DNA of 64,000 nucleotides, from positions 2,480,001 through 2,544,000 of the forward strand of contig NZ_CP091788.1 of NCBI RefSeq assembly GCF_022024055.1, given 5' to 3'. A program made the translations under genes and the position numbers. The stretch comes from Prevotella sp. E2-28. GTDB lineage: Bacteria > Bacteroidota > Bacteroidia > Bacteroidales > Bacteroidaceae. Under the pieces are notes generated by a model. It saw only the letters and a list, made by a program, of their open reading frames with translations, searched no databases and was not told where the DNA came from. Of the stretch, positions 1 to 9,189 are shown one piece after another (the first letter of the stretch is position 1; each line of letters begins with the position of its first letter).

Positions 1-1
1 C

Positions 2-232
2 CTCTATCTTCTTAACTGGTGGCTCATCGGATTAATAGAGCCCACCTATGCTCCGCTGGCAAACGAGAATCTATTCCTGATATATTTCTTCGTATCACAA
101 CTGGCTATTATCCTTATCACAATAATAACAGAATCATTGCGCCGACTACTGTTAGACTATCCAACCAACCTATTGGGCAATTATGTCGACCGTAAATTCA
201 GCGGTGCGCTAAGCAACATATTGACCTTATGA
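2..232 (+). CDS. Membrane acyltransferase-like protein, C-terminal part (5' cut by window edge)
   Basis: An open frame runs from the window edge to a TGA that overlaps the ATG of the next gene (ATGA at 229-232), so the two are probably translationally coupled. The 76 visible residues contain two hydrophobic stretches, one of them IYFFVSQLAIILITIIT, followed by a basic cytoplasmic-looking tail. Position in a glycan cluster and this tail style would fit an acyltransferase-3/O-acetyltransferase type membrane protein, but no catalytic motif is in view. Another polytopic glycan protein, such as a polymerase, is equally possible. The coding assignment is firm; the family is a guess. Confidence 0.5.
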   Translation, partial: LYLLNWWLIGLIEPTYAPLANENLFLIYFFVSQLAIILITIITESLRRLLLDYPTNLLGNYVDRKFSGALSNILTL

Positions 233-1416
233 AAATAGCCATCCTCACCTCTGGAATCCTACCCATTCCTGCCGTACAGGGAGGAGCTGTAGAGAACCTC
301 GTTGACTTCTATCTGGAGTACAACAACAGGCATCGTCTGCATGATATCACCGTCTATAGCGTAGAAAGTGCACAGGCCTATAATCATCCAGCCCTTCTTT
401 CAGAAGTAAATCACTACAAATTCATTGATATAAATAGTCTAAAAGCTAAAATAAGGCGGAAACTTTACGAAGTCAGGCACAAGCACGATTACTACAACCA
501 CTTTATAGAGTACTACTTTGAAGAGGCATGGAAATTACTCTGCAAGGAGAAGTATGACTGTATCATCTTGGAGAACAGACCTGGCTATGCGCTCAAGATC
601 TCACAGCGCACTTCTACGCCCATTGTGTTACATCTGCACAATGACTTACTCAATGCCACCATTCCCCATAATAAGGATATATATAGAAGTCTCAGTCGTA
701 TTCTCACGGTATCAGACTATATAAAAGGGCGTGTAGAAACCATTGCACCTCATCCAAAGGTACAGACGGTCTATAACGGAATTGATTTAGAAAGATTCTC
801 GCCACAGACAAATGAAGTAATTGAGCGTTCTACACTCGGACTTAGACCTGACGACTTCGTGTTGGTTTTCAGTGGGCGCATCAATTCAGCCAAAGGAACT
901 TCCGAGTTAATTGAAGCAATGCTCTTATTAATAGACCATCCTCATCTTAAACTTCTTGTATTAGGTAGTTCCTTCTTTGGTGATGCCACCACAGACAATG
1001 ATTTTGTGCGTAAGCTCAAGCAAATGGCTCTGCCAATTAAGGACAGACTAATATTTACGGGCTTCATTCCCTATGACAAGATGCCTGGCTATTTAAAATT
1101 AGCTGACTTAGCAGTTATTCCGTCAATATGGAACGATCCGTTCCCAACTACAGTACTTGAAGCCCAAGCTATGGGCTTACCCATCGTTACGACAGACCGC
1201 GGTGGTATTCCTGAGGAAGTGACAGCCGAAAATGCCATCATCGTTCCTATTGGCAATGATTTTCCTGCACGCTTAGCTTCAGTCATACTTCAACTCAGTG
1301 AGCAACCTGCACAATGCAAAGCAATGGCAACGGCTTCGCTAATTCAGGCAGAAAAGTTTGACAAGCAACGTTTTTCTGAAGATTTCTTCAACGCCTTAAA
1401 AGATTTGAACGCATGA
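229..1416 (+). CDS. Glycosyltransferase family 4
   Basis: A 395-residue GT-B fold enzyme that should transfer a sugar from a nucleotide-sugar donor to a growing surface glycan at the cytoplasmic face of the inner membrane. The N-terminus has the glycine-rich acceptor-domain loop (PIPAVQGGAVENLV, about residues 12-25). The C-terminal half has the family-4 signature: FSGRINSAKGTSELIEAM (about 213-230) and the donor-binding segment PSIWNDPFPTTVLEAQAMG (about 302-320), with the usual E-x7-E spacing. Its start overlaps the upstream stop by 4 bp and its stop overlaps the flippase start by 4 bp, so it sits in a tightly packed + strand operon. Donor and acceptor cannot be read from the sequence. Confidence 0.9.
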   Translation: MKIAILTSGILPIPAVQGGAVENLVDFYLEYNNRHRLHDITVYSVESAQAYNHPALLSEVNHYKFIDINSLKAKIRRKLYEVRHKHDYYNHFIEYYFEEAWKLLCKEKYDCIILENRPGYALKISQRTSTPIVLHLHNDLLNATIPHNKDIYRSLSRILTVSDYIKGRVETIAPHPKVQTVYNGIDLERFSPQTNEVIERSTLGLRPDDFVLVFSGRINSAKGTSELIEAMLLLIDHPHLKLLVLGSSFFGDATTDNDFVRKLKQMALPIKDRLIFTGFIPYDKMPGYLKLADLAVIPSIWNDPFPTTVLEAQAMGLPIVTTDRGGIPEEVTAENAIIVPIGNDFPARLASVILQLSEQPAQCKAMATASLIQAEKFDKQRFSEDFFNALKDLNA

Positions 1417-2966
1417 GTAATAGAGTGAGTCGCAGTGTCATGAACGTCAAGGTAGGCATGTTTTTCTACATGCTCACCTTCCTATTTGCATTCTTCTCCC
1501 GTAAGATATTCCTTGACTGCCTGGGAGCAGAATTCATGGGACTGACAGGCGTACTCCAGAATATCCTCAGCTATCTCAACGTAGCAGAACTTGGAATCGG
1601 CACTAGTATAACATTTTTTCTATATAAGCCACTGCAACAGGAAGATCAACAGAAAACCTGCGAAATCATGTCTGTGTTGGCATACTTATATAGATGTATC
1701 GGATGGAGTATCGGTGCCATCGGTGTGGTTATTAGCCTTTCATTCCCGTTCTTCTTCGATGGACTTTCATTCCAACTGCCCCTCATATACTTCGCATTCT
1801 ATTCTTTCCTTGCGACGTCAATGGTGGGCTATCTCATCAACTACCGCCAGCTGTTAGTTACAGCCAATCAGAAACAATATGTAGTGAATGGCTATTTCCA
1901 AACGATTAGCATCCTACAGAGTCTTACCCAGATAATCTTGGCTTATCTTTATCAGAACCTCTATCTTTGGGTGATTGTCGGTCTGTTTTACACTGTCATT
2001 GGCTGCATTGTATTTAACCGCCGAATCAACCATGAATACCCTTGGTTGAAGATTGATGTAGGCATGGGACGTCAGAAACTGAAAGAATATCCTGACATCT
2101 TACGAAAGACCAAACAGGTATTCATTCAACGTATCAAGGACCTGCTGCTTTATAAAAGTGATGACCTGCTTGTTGCAGCCTTTGTATCCATAGTACAATC
2201 GGCGTTTTATTTCAACTATACCATGTTGATTAACAAGCTTAACTTCATGGTAAATATCCTCAGCGACGGCATGAATGCCGGTGTAGGAAATTTAATAGCA
2301 GAAGGTAATCAATCAAACACATTGAAAGTATTCTGGGAACTCACTGCAATACGTTTTCTTATCGTTGGGCTTATCGTCTTCGGTTTTCTCATGTTCATGC
2401 AGCCGTTCATTGGCTGCTGGCTTGGCAAGGAATATCTATTAAGCGACCTCGTGGTATATCTTTTGTTGTTTAATGTCTTTATCATGCTATCACGTGGCGT
2501 CGTAGAAATGTATATCTCCGCCTGTGGTCTGTTCCACGATGTATGGGCGGCATGGACAGAACTCGTATTGAACATCGGTATCACACTTATCCTCGCTCCG
2601 TTTATGGGTATTGCGGGTATTCTTCTTGGAAAAATTATCAGTGTATTCTTTATTGCACTATTCTGGAAACCGTATTTCCTCTTTACGCAAGGTTTGAAGA
2701 TAAAGGTAAGTACCTATTGGAAAGGTATGCTACCCTACTATGCTGTTTTCGCCATATTCACTATCGGTGCCGTCATGTTAAAATATTGGGTTGTAGATCC
2801 CTATGCCACATCATGGATAGGACTTATCGCATCAATTATAGCGATAATACCCTTATTTATCTTATTCTATTTCCTCTCTCTATTTATCTGCACGCGGGGA
2901 ATGAAATATTTTGTTGCCCGTAAACCAGCTATTTATCAACGTCTTAAATACCTCAACAAGAATTAA
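1413..2966 (+). CDS. Wzx-type polysaccharide flippase (MOP superfamily)
   Basis: A 517-residue integral membrane protein with about a dozen hydrophobic segments spread over its length and short basic loops, the layout of Wzx/RfbX flippases. The N-terminal part resembles these transporters (FLFAFFSRKIFLDCLGAEF followed by GLTGVLQNILSYLNVAELG, about residues 23-61). It should move lipid-linked repeat units across the inner membrane. It overlaps the preceding GT4 gene by 4 bp and is followed by a GT11-like gene, which supports a role in the same glycan pathway. An export role for another lipid-linked glycan cannot be excluded. Confidence 0.85.
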   Translation: MSNRVSRSVMNVKVGMFFYMLTFLFAFFSRKIFLDCLGAEFMGLTGVLQNILSYLNVAELGIGTSITFFLYKPLQQEDQQKTCEIMSVLAYLYRCIGWSIGAIGVVISLSFPFFFDGLSFQLPLIYFAFYSFLATSMVGYLINYRQLLVTANQKQYVVNGYFQTISILQSLTQIILAYLYQNLYLWVIVGLFYTVIGCIVFNRRINHEYPWLKIDVGMGRQKLKEYPDILRKTKQVFIQRIKDLLLYKSDDLLVAAFVSIVQSAFYFNYTMLINKLNFMVNILSDGMNAGVGNLIAEGNQSNTLKVFWELTAIRFLIVGLIVFGFLMFMQPFIGCWLGKEYLLSDLVVYLLLFNVFIMLSRGVVEMYISACGLFHDVWAAWTELVLNIGITLILAPFMGIAGILLGKIISVFFIALFWKPYFLFTQGLKIKVSTYWKGMLPYYAVFAIFTIGAVMLKYWVVDPYATSWIGLIASIIAIIPLFILFYFLSLFICTRGMKYFVARKPAIYQRLKYLNKN

Positions 2967-2970
2967 CGCC

Positions 2971-3807
2971 ATGATTATCATTTGCGATGCCCCAGGACAA
3001 ACCTGTAACCGACTTTGGAGTTATTCAGCTTCCATAGCAGAATGTATTGTAAAGAAAAAGCGGTTGATGATTATATTCTATGACTGGACAATAGAAGATT
3101 TCCCCAATCTGCTGCATTGTCCGTGGATTTATTTCCCCCTTTGGCACAAATGGTACCTTGAGCGTGGAAACGGCTGGAATAACTACAAGGGACTTACCTG
3201 GAAAGTATGCCATAACAAGACATGGGATAAGATATTCAAGATTCTTGGATGTAAGAAAGGTTGGTGGACCCGACGGGACAACCGTTACTTGCAACAGACG
3301 CTACACGAGCTTCAGCATATTTATCGACCTAAGCAAGAAATTGTTGATAAAGCAGAAGCGCTGATAGCCTGCATGAGACAAACCTGCGATATGATAGTAG
3401 GTGTTCATATTCGTCGTGGCGACTATGCCACTTGGAACGATGGACGTTTCTTCTATTCCTTAGAAGAATATCATCAATTTATGCTACGTATGCAGCAGGC
3501 CTACAGTGACCGTCGCATAGGTTTCTTCATCAGTAGCAACGAGGATTTCTCACTAGATTTGTTTGAAGGCTGCAACTGTCGGCGTTTTGGCAAAGAACCA
3601 TCGGGCGCTATTCTTGACCTACACACACTATCTATTTGCGACCGCATCATTGGCCCATTTAGTAGTTACAGCCGTTGGGCTTCATTCATTGGAGAAGTAC
3701 CCCTTTGTTTCCTTGAAACCAAAGACCAACAGTTCTGTGATGAAAACTTCTCAAGAATTGTTGATTACTTCCATTTTGAGAATGGCAAGGAAATCTTAGA
3801 CTGGTAA
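2971..3807 (+). CDS. GT11-like alpha-1,2-fucosyltransferase
   Basis: A 278-residue protein starting at ATG 2971. An in-frame ATG at 2911 would overlap the flippase gene by 56 bp and add residues not typical of the family, so the downstream start is preferred. The motif GVHIRRGDYA (about residues 143-152) is the HxRRGDY signature of family-11 alpha-1,2-fucosyltransferases, which bind GDP-fucose. The later segment IGPFSSYSRWASF (about 226-238) matches the second conserved region. It likely adds a fucose branch or cap to the surface glycan. It is the last gene of the + operon and meets the convergent GT4 gene with a 12-bp 3' overlap. The real donor could be another GDP-sugar. Confidence 0.75.
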   Translation: MIIICDAPGQTCNRLWSYSASIAECIVKKKRLMIIFYDWTIEDFPNLLHCPWIYFPLWHKWYLERGNGWNNYKGLTWKVCHNKTWDKIFKILGCKKGWWTRRDNRYLQQTLHELQHIYRPKQEIVDKAEALIACMRQTCDMIVGVHIRRGDYATWNDGRFFYSLEEYHQFMLRMQQAYSDRRIGFFISSNEDFSLDLFEGCNCRRFGKEPSGAILDLHTLSICDRIIGPFSSYSRWASFIGEVPLCFLETKDQQFCDENFSRIVDYFHFENGKEILDW

Positions 3808-4932
3808 TCCCATCTCCTTAAATAATTGCTCCCAAAGTGGCATCATCTTAACATCAGAAAAGTGTTGGGATGAGATAATTGCCCGTTGACTCATGGCGTG
3901 CCTCAAGTCATCATCTTCCATCAATTGCCCTAGTCGATCAGCAAAGGTCTGTATATCGCCAGGTGGAACTAAAAAACCGTCACGCCCATCAGTAATAATT
4001 CCTGCAGGACCATACGGACAGTCAAAAGAAACCACGGGCAGCCCACTACTCATGGCCTCTACTAGCACCAATCCAAAAGGTTCATATACAGAAGTTAGCA
4101 TCAACATACCACATTCCCTATACCTCGCCATAATAGCTTTCGTTGGCTCATGCATATTAATACCAATATCCAAGCGCTTCACTTCCTTTTCAAACCAATC
4201 ATGCTGTGGTCCTGTACCATATACCTCAAGAGTCCAGTCTGGATGAGCCATGTGTACCTTCTGCCATATCTGCAATAATTGTGGTAATCCTTTCTGCTGT
4301 TCCAACCGCCCTGCAAAAATCACCTTTTTATTCTGGCAATTACTATATAATCCACTCTGATTCAGATGCACCATATTAGGTATTACGCTCACCTTTTTCA
4401 CGACCTTTCTCCATTCTGCTGCGTCACCTTCTGTCAGTACGACAACCCGCTCGGCTCCAGCCAGCTGTTTAGAATCCAAATTTCGTCGTTGATGCATCAC
4501 CAATGAAGTAAGCGTCTCACTTCGAGTATTTAAATAGGTAGAGTGACATTCTATAATAAAAGGAATACCTAATGGTTTACAAATCTTCGTCAATGCTTCT
4601 ATTTCAAAAGGAGCATACGTTGTACAAACCATCAGATTAGGACGTTCTTTCTCTACAAACTTGCGTAATCTCTTTACTAATCTACGACGCAGAATAATCA
4701 GCATCAACAGCCGCTTTGCCGCATTATACTTATAAAGTGGAAAGAAGCGCACGTTAAAGTCAATCTTTCTAACCTGCTCATCCAATGTAAAAGCATAAGG
4801 ATGGGTTCCCTGTTCATACGACAAGGCAAACACTTCATGACCACGTTGAGCCAACCAATTCATCTTGTCCGTCAGGATACGCTCCGTGCCAGCTTTTTGT
4901 GCATAGTGAGGAAACAGATATGCAATTTTCAT
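3796..4932 (-). CDS. Glycosyltransferase family 4
   Basis: A 378-residue GT-B glycosyltransferase. The N-terminal acceptor domain begins MKIAYLFPHYAQKAGTER. The donor domain carries VIFAGRLEQQKGLPQLL (about residues 204-220) and the E-x7-E segment SVYEPFGLVLVEAMSSGLP (about 281-299), followed by FDCPYGPAGII, all standard for the family. It is the last gene of a four-gene minus-strand operon that starts from a promoter near 8030, and it overlaps the GT11-like gene tail to tail. The GPAGII/GPLDVI-style loop is shared with the GT4 at 6862-8010, which suggests the two are paralogues. The sugar specificity is unknown. Confidence 0.9.
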   Translation of the reverse strand: MKIAYLFPHYAQKAGTERILTDKMNWLAQRGHEVFALSYEQGTHPYAFTLDEQVRKIDFNVRFFPLYKYNAAKRLLMLIILRRRLVKRLRKFVEKERPNLMVCTTYAPFEIEALTKICKPLGIPFIIECHSTYLNTRSETLTSLVMHQRRNLDSKQLAGAERVVVLTEGDAAEWRKVVKKVSVIPNMVHLNQSGLYSNCQNKKVIFAGRLEQQKGLPQLLQIWQKVHMAHPDWTLEVYGTGPQHDWFEKEVKRLDIGINMHEPTKAIMARYRECGMLMLTSVYEPFGLVLVEAMSSGLPVVSFDCPYGPAGIITDGRDGFLVPPGDIQTFADRLGQLMEDDDLRHAMSQRAIISSQHFSDVKMMPLWEQLFKEMGLPV

Positions 4933-4966
4933 TTGTTCTTAGTCCATTGATTAAAAATATACGACA

Positions 4967-5821
4967 TCAGTTCTTATTCATCATATTCTCCTCCGTATCC
5001 TCATAATGATCGGTTTTATAAAAGATGCGGGTAATACCTTTCAACTGAACCTTAGCCCTGTTCCATAGACTCTGCAGCAAAGAACCTTCGTTTAATGTAC
5101 CATAGCCTGTCACTGGACGTGCCTTGCGATGATAGAGGAAAGCGATTTTGCCAAATTGCTTCAGCGAGAGTGCCAATGAGCCATCCTCACCACGTCGTAT
5201 GTCAGTACGTAATGTTACCTGCTTCGCATAGTCGGAACGAAACGCGAATGTCATTCCTCGGACACACAGCTCTGGACGTTTAAAGTGCTGAATCCACAAG
5301 AAAGTATCGCGTATCAATTCAAAGAAGATGAGTCCGAAAGCCGAGTGTTTCTCATCAGGGTAGAAACTCCAGAAAGTCCCCACGCACGCCACATCAGCAC
5401 GCTGTAATTTCTGCATCATCAAATCCACATAACAGGATGGATAAAATGTATCTGCATCAATAAAGAAATGATACTTTCCACGTGCATGTTCCAAGCCACA
5501 CTGCCGAGCAAAGCCTGGACTCTGACGCAATTCGTTAAAATAGGTCACGCCTAAAGTCTGATAGACCTGTTCTGTTGCATCTTTTGAGTTATTGTTCACG
5601 CCAAGGATTTCAATGGGATAGTTGGTCTTCAACTCGCTTAGTGACCAAAGGCAGGCAGCCAGTCGAGACTCCTCATTATAGGCAATCACCACTACCGATA
5701 CCAAGGGATCGTCGCATTGCAAGCATTGCAGATTGCCACGTATCTCCTCCACCACTCGTTCTGGCACTTCACCGAATGGTTTACCATAGATGCTCAGAAA
5801 TTTATCATACCAATGTGCCAT
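4967..5821 (-). CDS. Glycosyltransferase family 2
   Basis: A 284-residue GT-A enzyme. The fold starts late (about residue 41) with VSVVVIAYNEESRLAACLWSL, after a ~40-residue N-terminal extension. Nucleotide-sugar binding is shown by NNNSKDATEQV (about 75-85) and the metal-binding DADTFYP (about 116-122). A GMTFAF...RRGEDGSLALSL stretch (about 189-215) supplies the acceptor-side ED motif. It lies 6 bp downstream of the next GT2 gene (5828-6865) within the minus-strand operon. The C-terminal tail is short and soluble, so it is likely cytoplasmic and peripheral. The sugar transferred is unknown. Confidence 0.88.
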   Translation of the reverse strand: MAHWYDKFLSIYGKPFGEVPERVVEEIRGNLQCLQCDDPLVSVVVIAYNEESRLAACLWSLSELKTNYPIEILGVNNNSKDATEQVYQTLGVTYFNELRQSPGFARQCGLEHARGKYHFFIDADTFYPSCYVDLMMQKLQRADVACVGTFWSFYPDEKHSAFGLIFFELIRDTFLWIQHFKRPELCVRGMTFAFRSDYAKQVTLRTDIRRGEDGSLALSLKQFGKIAFLYHRKARPVTGYGTLNEGSLLQSLWNRAKVQLKGITRIFYKTDHYEDTEENMMNKN

Positions 5822-5827
5822 AATTAT

Positions 5828-6865
5828 CTATACCAGTCCTTTTCGTTTACCCAATTGTTTCATCGCTGCTACCGAGATATTTGATGGCAGGATACCCAAC
5901 AGCCATAATGCCAAGTTCTTCAGTTTCCATTTGTTCAGTCCACAAAGTTCACCGAATGTCAATGGCGACTGCATCATCTGGCGTAGTTCGCTATTCTTGA
6001 ACGAAGGCACGATTTCCTGCTGATGACTTAATACGTAACACACCATATAGAACTCTGTCATCATCACCTTGAAACAACGTTTCAGGTAATACGAGCGTCC
6101 TTTCAGTCTATCGCTGTTTGTCTTCAGTTCTCCAATGGCTGCAGCAATTTTTACTATTTCCTGCTTTTCTATGCGTTCACGCTTTTGGTTATTTGACAAC
6201 GTACCATATCTACAAAAATAACGATATGTGATATCTGGCAACATCACTGCCCGCTCCACGTATGTAGGCAGATCCATTGTCATATAGAAATCTTCCCAAA
6301 AACTAATATCGGGGAAGCGCAATCCATTATCACGATACACCTTTATATCAATAAGGTATCGCCAAACATTAGCGGGAATGTTAGCATAACGCTCGTATGC
6401 ATAGTTTGCAAAGTCGTCAGCTTTACTGAAAGACATGAATTCATAACAATCACGCTCTACGCGCTGCTCCTCGCCCTCGTAGTCATATACCCGTTCATTC
6501 GAGCCATAAATGATTTGCGCATCATACTTCTTTGCTGCCTCATAAAGTGTAGCAATAGCTGTAGGAGGCAATATATCATCAGCATCAAGGTAAAAAAGGT
6601 AATCCCCCTGTGCTTCGTCAATAATACGGTTACGTCCTTTTCCTATACCCATATTACAGGGCTGACTGACAATACGTATATCCTTACCTCGCGGATGTTC
6701 CTGTTGTAACCGTCTGACAATGTCTATCGAGCCGTCTCCACCACAGTCATCTAACACCAAGAACTCAATGGAAGGGAATGTCTGTTCCAGTGCCGAGCAC
6801 AGCGTATCAGAGATATATTTTACCGCGTGAAACACAGGAATACCTATGGTGACTTCATATTTCAT
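5828..6865 (-). CDS. Glycosyltransferase family 2
   Basis: A 345-residue GT-A glycosyltransferase. The N-terminus VTIGIPVFHAVKYISDTL is the first beta-strand and donor loop, LDDCGGDGSIDIV (about residues 39-51) is the nucleotide contact, and FYLDADDILPP (about 92-102) is the DxD region that binds the metal. WEDFYMTMDL (about 190-199) supplies the conserved ED. The C-terminal third is basic and hydrophobic (KLKNLALWLLGIL), possibly a membrane-associating helix. It overlaps the upstream GT4 gene by 4 bp, so it is translationally coupled. Its acceptor is unknown. Confidence 0.88.
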   Translation of the reverse strand: MKYEVTIGIPVFHAVKYISDTLCSALEQTFPSIEFLVLDDCGGDGSIDIVRRLQQEHPRGKDIRIVSQPCNMGIGKGRNRIIDEAQGDYLFYLDADDILPPTAIATLYEAAKKYDAQIIYGSNERVYDYEGEEQRVERDCYEFMSFSKADDFANYAYERYANIPANVWRYLIDIKVYRDNGLRFPDISFWEDFYMTMDLPTYVERAVMLPDITYRYFCRYGTLSNNQKRERIEKQEIVKIAAAIGELKTNSDRLKGRSYYLKRCFKVMMTEFYMVCYVLSHQQEIVPSFKNSELRQMMQSPLTFGELCGLNKWKLKNLALWLLGILPSNISVAAMKQLGKRKGLV

Positions 6866-8010
6866 AAGCTCTCAAACAATTGTTGCCATTCCTTTGCCAA
6901 GTTCTCTATTCTAAAAGCATCCGCCCTCTGTCGGGCAGCCTCACCCATACGCAGACGGTCTTCCGGATGTTCAATCATATAGATGAGTTTCTCAGTTAAT
7001 TGATTCACATTGCCATTTTCTACCAGAAGACCATTTTCACCATCAGTAATCACATCTAACGGACCACATGGGCAAGTAAATGACACTAAAGGCAAACCAC
7101 AGGCAACAGCCTCCAGCATAGCCATACTCAGTCCTTCAAAACGTGAACTGACAACGAATACGGAACTGTTTATATACTCTTGTTGAATATTCTGCGTAGG
7201 CGTATTCAACCGACATCGCTTTCTATCAATACCCAACTGGTCTATCTGCTGTTCATAAGGTGTACGGTCACCATCGCCAAACACGTCAAGTTGCCAGTCC
7301 GGACATCGTTCTTCCACTTGTTTCCATGCTTGCAGCAACATATCAAAACCCTTTTGATACGCATAGCGTCCCACAGCAATGACCCTTTTCTCTGTCAAAG
7401 GACTTTGGGGAACATCGTCAAAAGAGACCGGATTATGTATTGCAACCACATTATCGAGTTCTTTCCACGCGGTCTTATCTTCATTTGTCAGTACCACGAA
7501 GCGGTCCAACTTACGCAATTTCTTCAACAATCCTTTCATCCACCAACGCGCAAATTGTTCTTTCAGCCAGTTAGTCTCATTGGCCTCAAAATTGCGATAG
7601 TTAGCACGGTTAACGTGCAGTTCACCAATTTTCTTACTACCGTCCTTGATGTCTGTGATGAAGTTTATTTCACGTCTAAGCAACGAATCCGTAATATCGG
7701 GGCGCAGCTGCATCAGCGTTTCCGTTAGCCGTTTTTTATATATCCGCTGTTTTTTCAGATAGAGAAAGACCTTTTTCAGGAAAGAGCAATTCCATAGTTC
7801 CTCAAAACCTATATCCAGATTTACGACTTTCACCTTTGGCGACAGCGGATAGGCATTAGGCTTATCCTTGCCGTCAGTCAGAATTATCGTAATATCATAG
7901 CCGAAATGCTCAGCAAAATAATTCACCTTTTTCGTTAGCACACGTTCTACCCCACCCGCAATATAAAGGGAGGGGGTACAATATGCTATTTTCAAGGGAC
8001 TGTTACTCAT
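6862..8010 (-). CDS. Glycosyltransferase family 4
   Basis: A 382-residue GT-B glycosyltransferase and the first gene of the minus-strand operon. Signature parts are the glycine loop CTPSLYIAGGVERVLTKK (about residues 10-27), the donor-domain start VIAVGRYAYQKGFDMLL (about 210-226), and SSRFEGLSMAMLEAVACGLP (about 289-308) with the E-x7-E pair, then FTCPCGPLDVI. This last loop resembles that of the GT4 at 3796-4932. A -7 promoter box on the minus strand lies at 8028-8036, about 20 bp before the start codon. Specificity is not readable. Confidence 0.9.
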   Translation of the reverse strand: MSNSPLKIAYCTPSLYIAGGVERVLTKKVNYFAEHFGYDITIILTDGKDKPNAYPLSPKVKVVNLDIGFEELWNCSFLKKVFLYLKKQRIYKKRLTETLMQLRPDITDSLLRREINFITDIKDGSKKIGELHVNRANYRNFEANETNWLKEQFARWWMKGLLKKLRKLDRFVVLTNEDKTAWKELDNVVAIHNPVSFDDVPQSPLTEKRVIAVGRYAYQKGFDMLLQAWKQVEERCPDWQLDVFGDGDRTPYEQQIDQLGIDRKRCRLNTPTQNIQQEYINSSVFVVSSRFEGLSMAMLEAVACGLPLVSFTCPCGPLDVITDGENGLLVENGNVNQLTEKLIYMIEHPEDRLRMGEAARQRADAFRIENLAKEWQQLFESL

Positions 8011-8027
8011 GAAACGACTTTTAGGCT

Positions 8028-8036
8028 ACAAATATA
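8028..8036 (-). promoter_or_regulatory. Bacteroidota -7 promoter box for the minus-strand GT operon
   Basis: On the minus strand the sequence reads TATATTTGT, matching TAnnTTTG, 18 bp upstream of the GT4 start at 8010. No clear -33 TTTG is seen at the usual spacing. It lies back to back with the promoter for the + strand GT2 gene. Confidence 0.5.
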
Positions 8037-8045
8037 CTGATTTTA

Positions 8046-8078
8046 TTTGGATTTATGGCATTTTTGATGTATTTTTGC
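8046..8078 (+). promoter_or_regulatory. Bacteroidota -33/-7 promoter for the GT2 gene at 8095
   Basis: TTTG at 8046-8049 and TATTTTTGC at 8070-8078 are separated by 20 bp, fitting the Bacteroidota primary sigma consensus (TTTG, 19-21 bp, TAnnTTTG). The ATG of the GT2 gene follows 16 bp later. Confidence 0.75.
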
Positions 8079-8094
8079 AGAAAAAGTCACAAAA

Positions 8095-8997
8095 ATGCCA
8101 AAAGTCAGCATTATCATACCTGTCTATAATGTCGAAGATTATCTCGATGAGGCCATGCAGTCCCTGCTTACTCAATCGTTTTCCGACTTCGAGATTATTG
8201 CTGTTAATGATGGATCCACCGATGGTAGTCTGAGCATACTGGAACAATATGCCAGCAAAGACAAGCGCATTACTGTCATCAGCCAGTCCAATCAGGGGCA
8301 GTCTGCTGCCCGTAATGTTGCCCTCCGTCATTCCTCTGGCAGTTACATCTATTTTATGGATTCAGACGATTGTCTGAAACCTGAGGCTCTACAGGTATGT
8401 GTGGACTATATGGAACAGACACAGGCTGATTTCATATTCTTTGACGCTGACATCATGTATGAACAAGGTGCCTCCACTATTCCCTGGGATTATCATCGTA
8501 GTCATCTTTGCCTGCCCCATGTTGCTTATGAGGGAGAAGAACTGCTTAACCTCATGCTTGACACAGGCAAACATAGTTGCGTGGTATGGGGACTGTTTAT
8601 TAAGAAGACATATCTCGACCATATCGGTCTTACTTTCTATCCTGGAATTATCCACGAAGACGAGCTTTTCACAACGCTACTCACGCTTCAAAGCCATCGT
8701 ATTTTCTGCTTGCAGGCATCGCTTGTCAACCATCGTGTTCGACAGGCTTCCACGATGGGGCATCGCTATTCAGCCCGTAATGTAAATTGTTATCTTACGG
8801 TGTTTGACCAACTTTTCCAATTTCAGGAATCACCCATCACACGTAAGTTCGCCCGTTACACCCTAAGCAAAGTTTTCTACACTGCTCATCTTATCCCACT
8901 AAAGGATAAACCCCAAGTATTCTTCCGCGCCCTCCGTTCCGGTTATCTCAAGTATATCGGATGGAAAAGCACCTTCGTCTTTTGGTTCAAAAGATAA
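8095..8997 (+). CDS. Glycosyltransferase family 2
   Basis: A 300-residue GT-A enzyme with a textbook start: VSIIIPVYNVEDYLDEAMQS (about residues 4-23), VNDGSTDGSLSILEQYA (about 41-57), NQGQSAARNVAL (about 67-78) and the metal-binding FMDSDDCLKP (about 87-96). HEDELFTTLL (about 185-194) gives the conserved ED. It should extend a surface glycan using a UDP- or TDP-sugar. It has its own promoter and is read away from the minus-strand GT operon. The noncoding hairpin region follows it. Acceptor and linkage are unknown. Confidence 0.9.
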   Translation: MPKVSIIIPVYNVEDYLDEAMQSLLTQSFSDFEIIAVNDGSTDGSLSILEQYASKDKRITVISQSNQGQSAARNVALRHSSGSYIYFMDSDDCLKPEALQVCVDYMEQTQADFIFFDADIMYEQGASTIPWDYHRSHLCLPHVAYEGEELLNLMLDTGKHSCVVWGLFIKKTYLDHIGLTFYPGIIHEDELFTTLLTLQSHRIFCLQASLVNHRVRQASTMGHRYSARNVNCYLTVFDQLFQFQESPITRKFARYTLSKVFYTAHLIPLKDKPQVFFRALRSGYLKYIGWKSTFVFWFKR

Positions 8998-9082
8998 TGT
9001 AAAAGGATAGTCATATTAAGGTTTATCCAATTTCCCCAGCTATAATTTGGAACTTTTATTCCATTATTTGCGGAATTATAAC

Positions 9083-9091
9083 TAAATTTGC
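9083..9091 (+). promoter_or_regulatory. Possible -7 promoter box upstream of the long hairpin
   Basis: TAAATTTGC matches the TAnnTTTGC box found before many genes in this window. A convincing -33 TTTG at 19-21 bp is missing (the nearest TTTG is 12 bp away). If used, transcription would start near 9100 and run through the hairpin at 9190-9393. Confidence 0.35.
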
Positions 9092-9189
9092 ACCCGCTAT
9101 CCACAACTAGGTTATCTTTTTCAAAAAAAGTATTACTTCGGAAGGGAAGCGCTACATTTATGGAATGCGTCACTGACGCTTTGTTTTTG

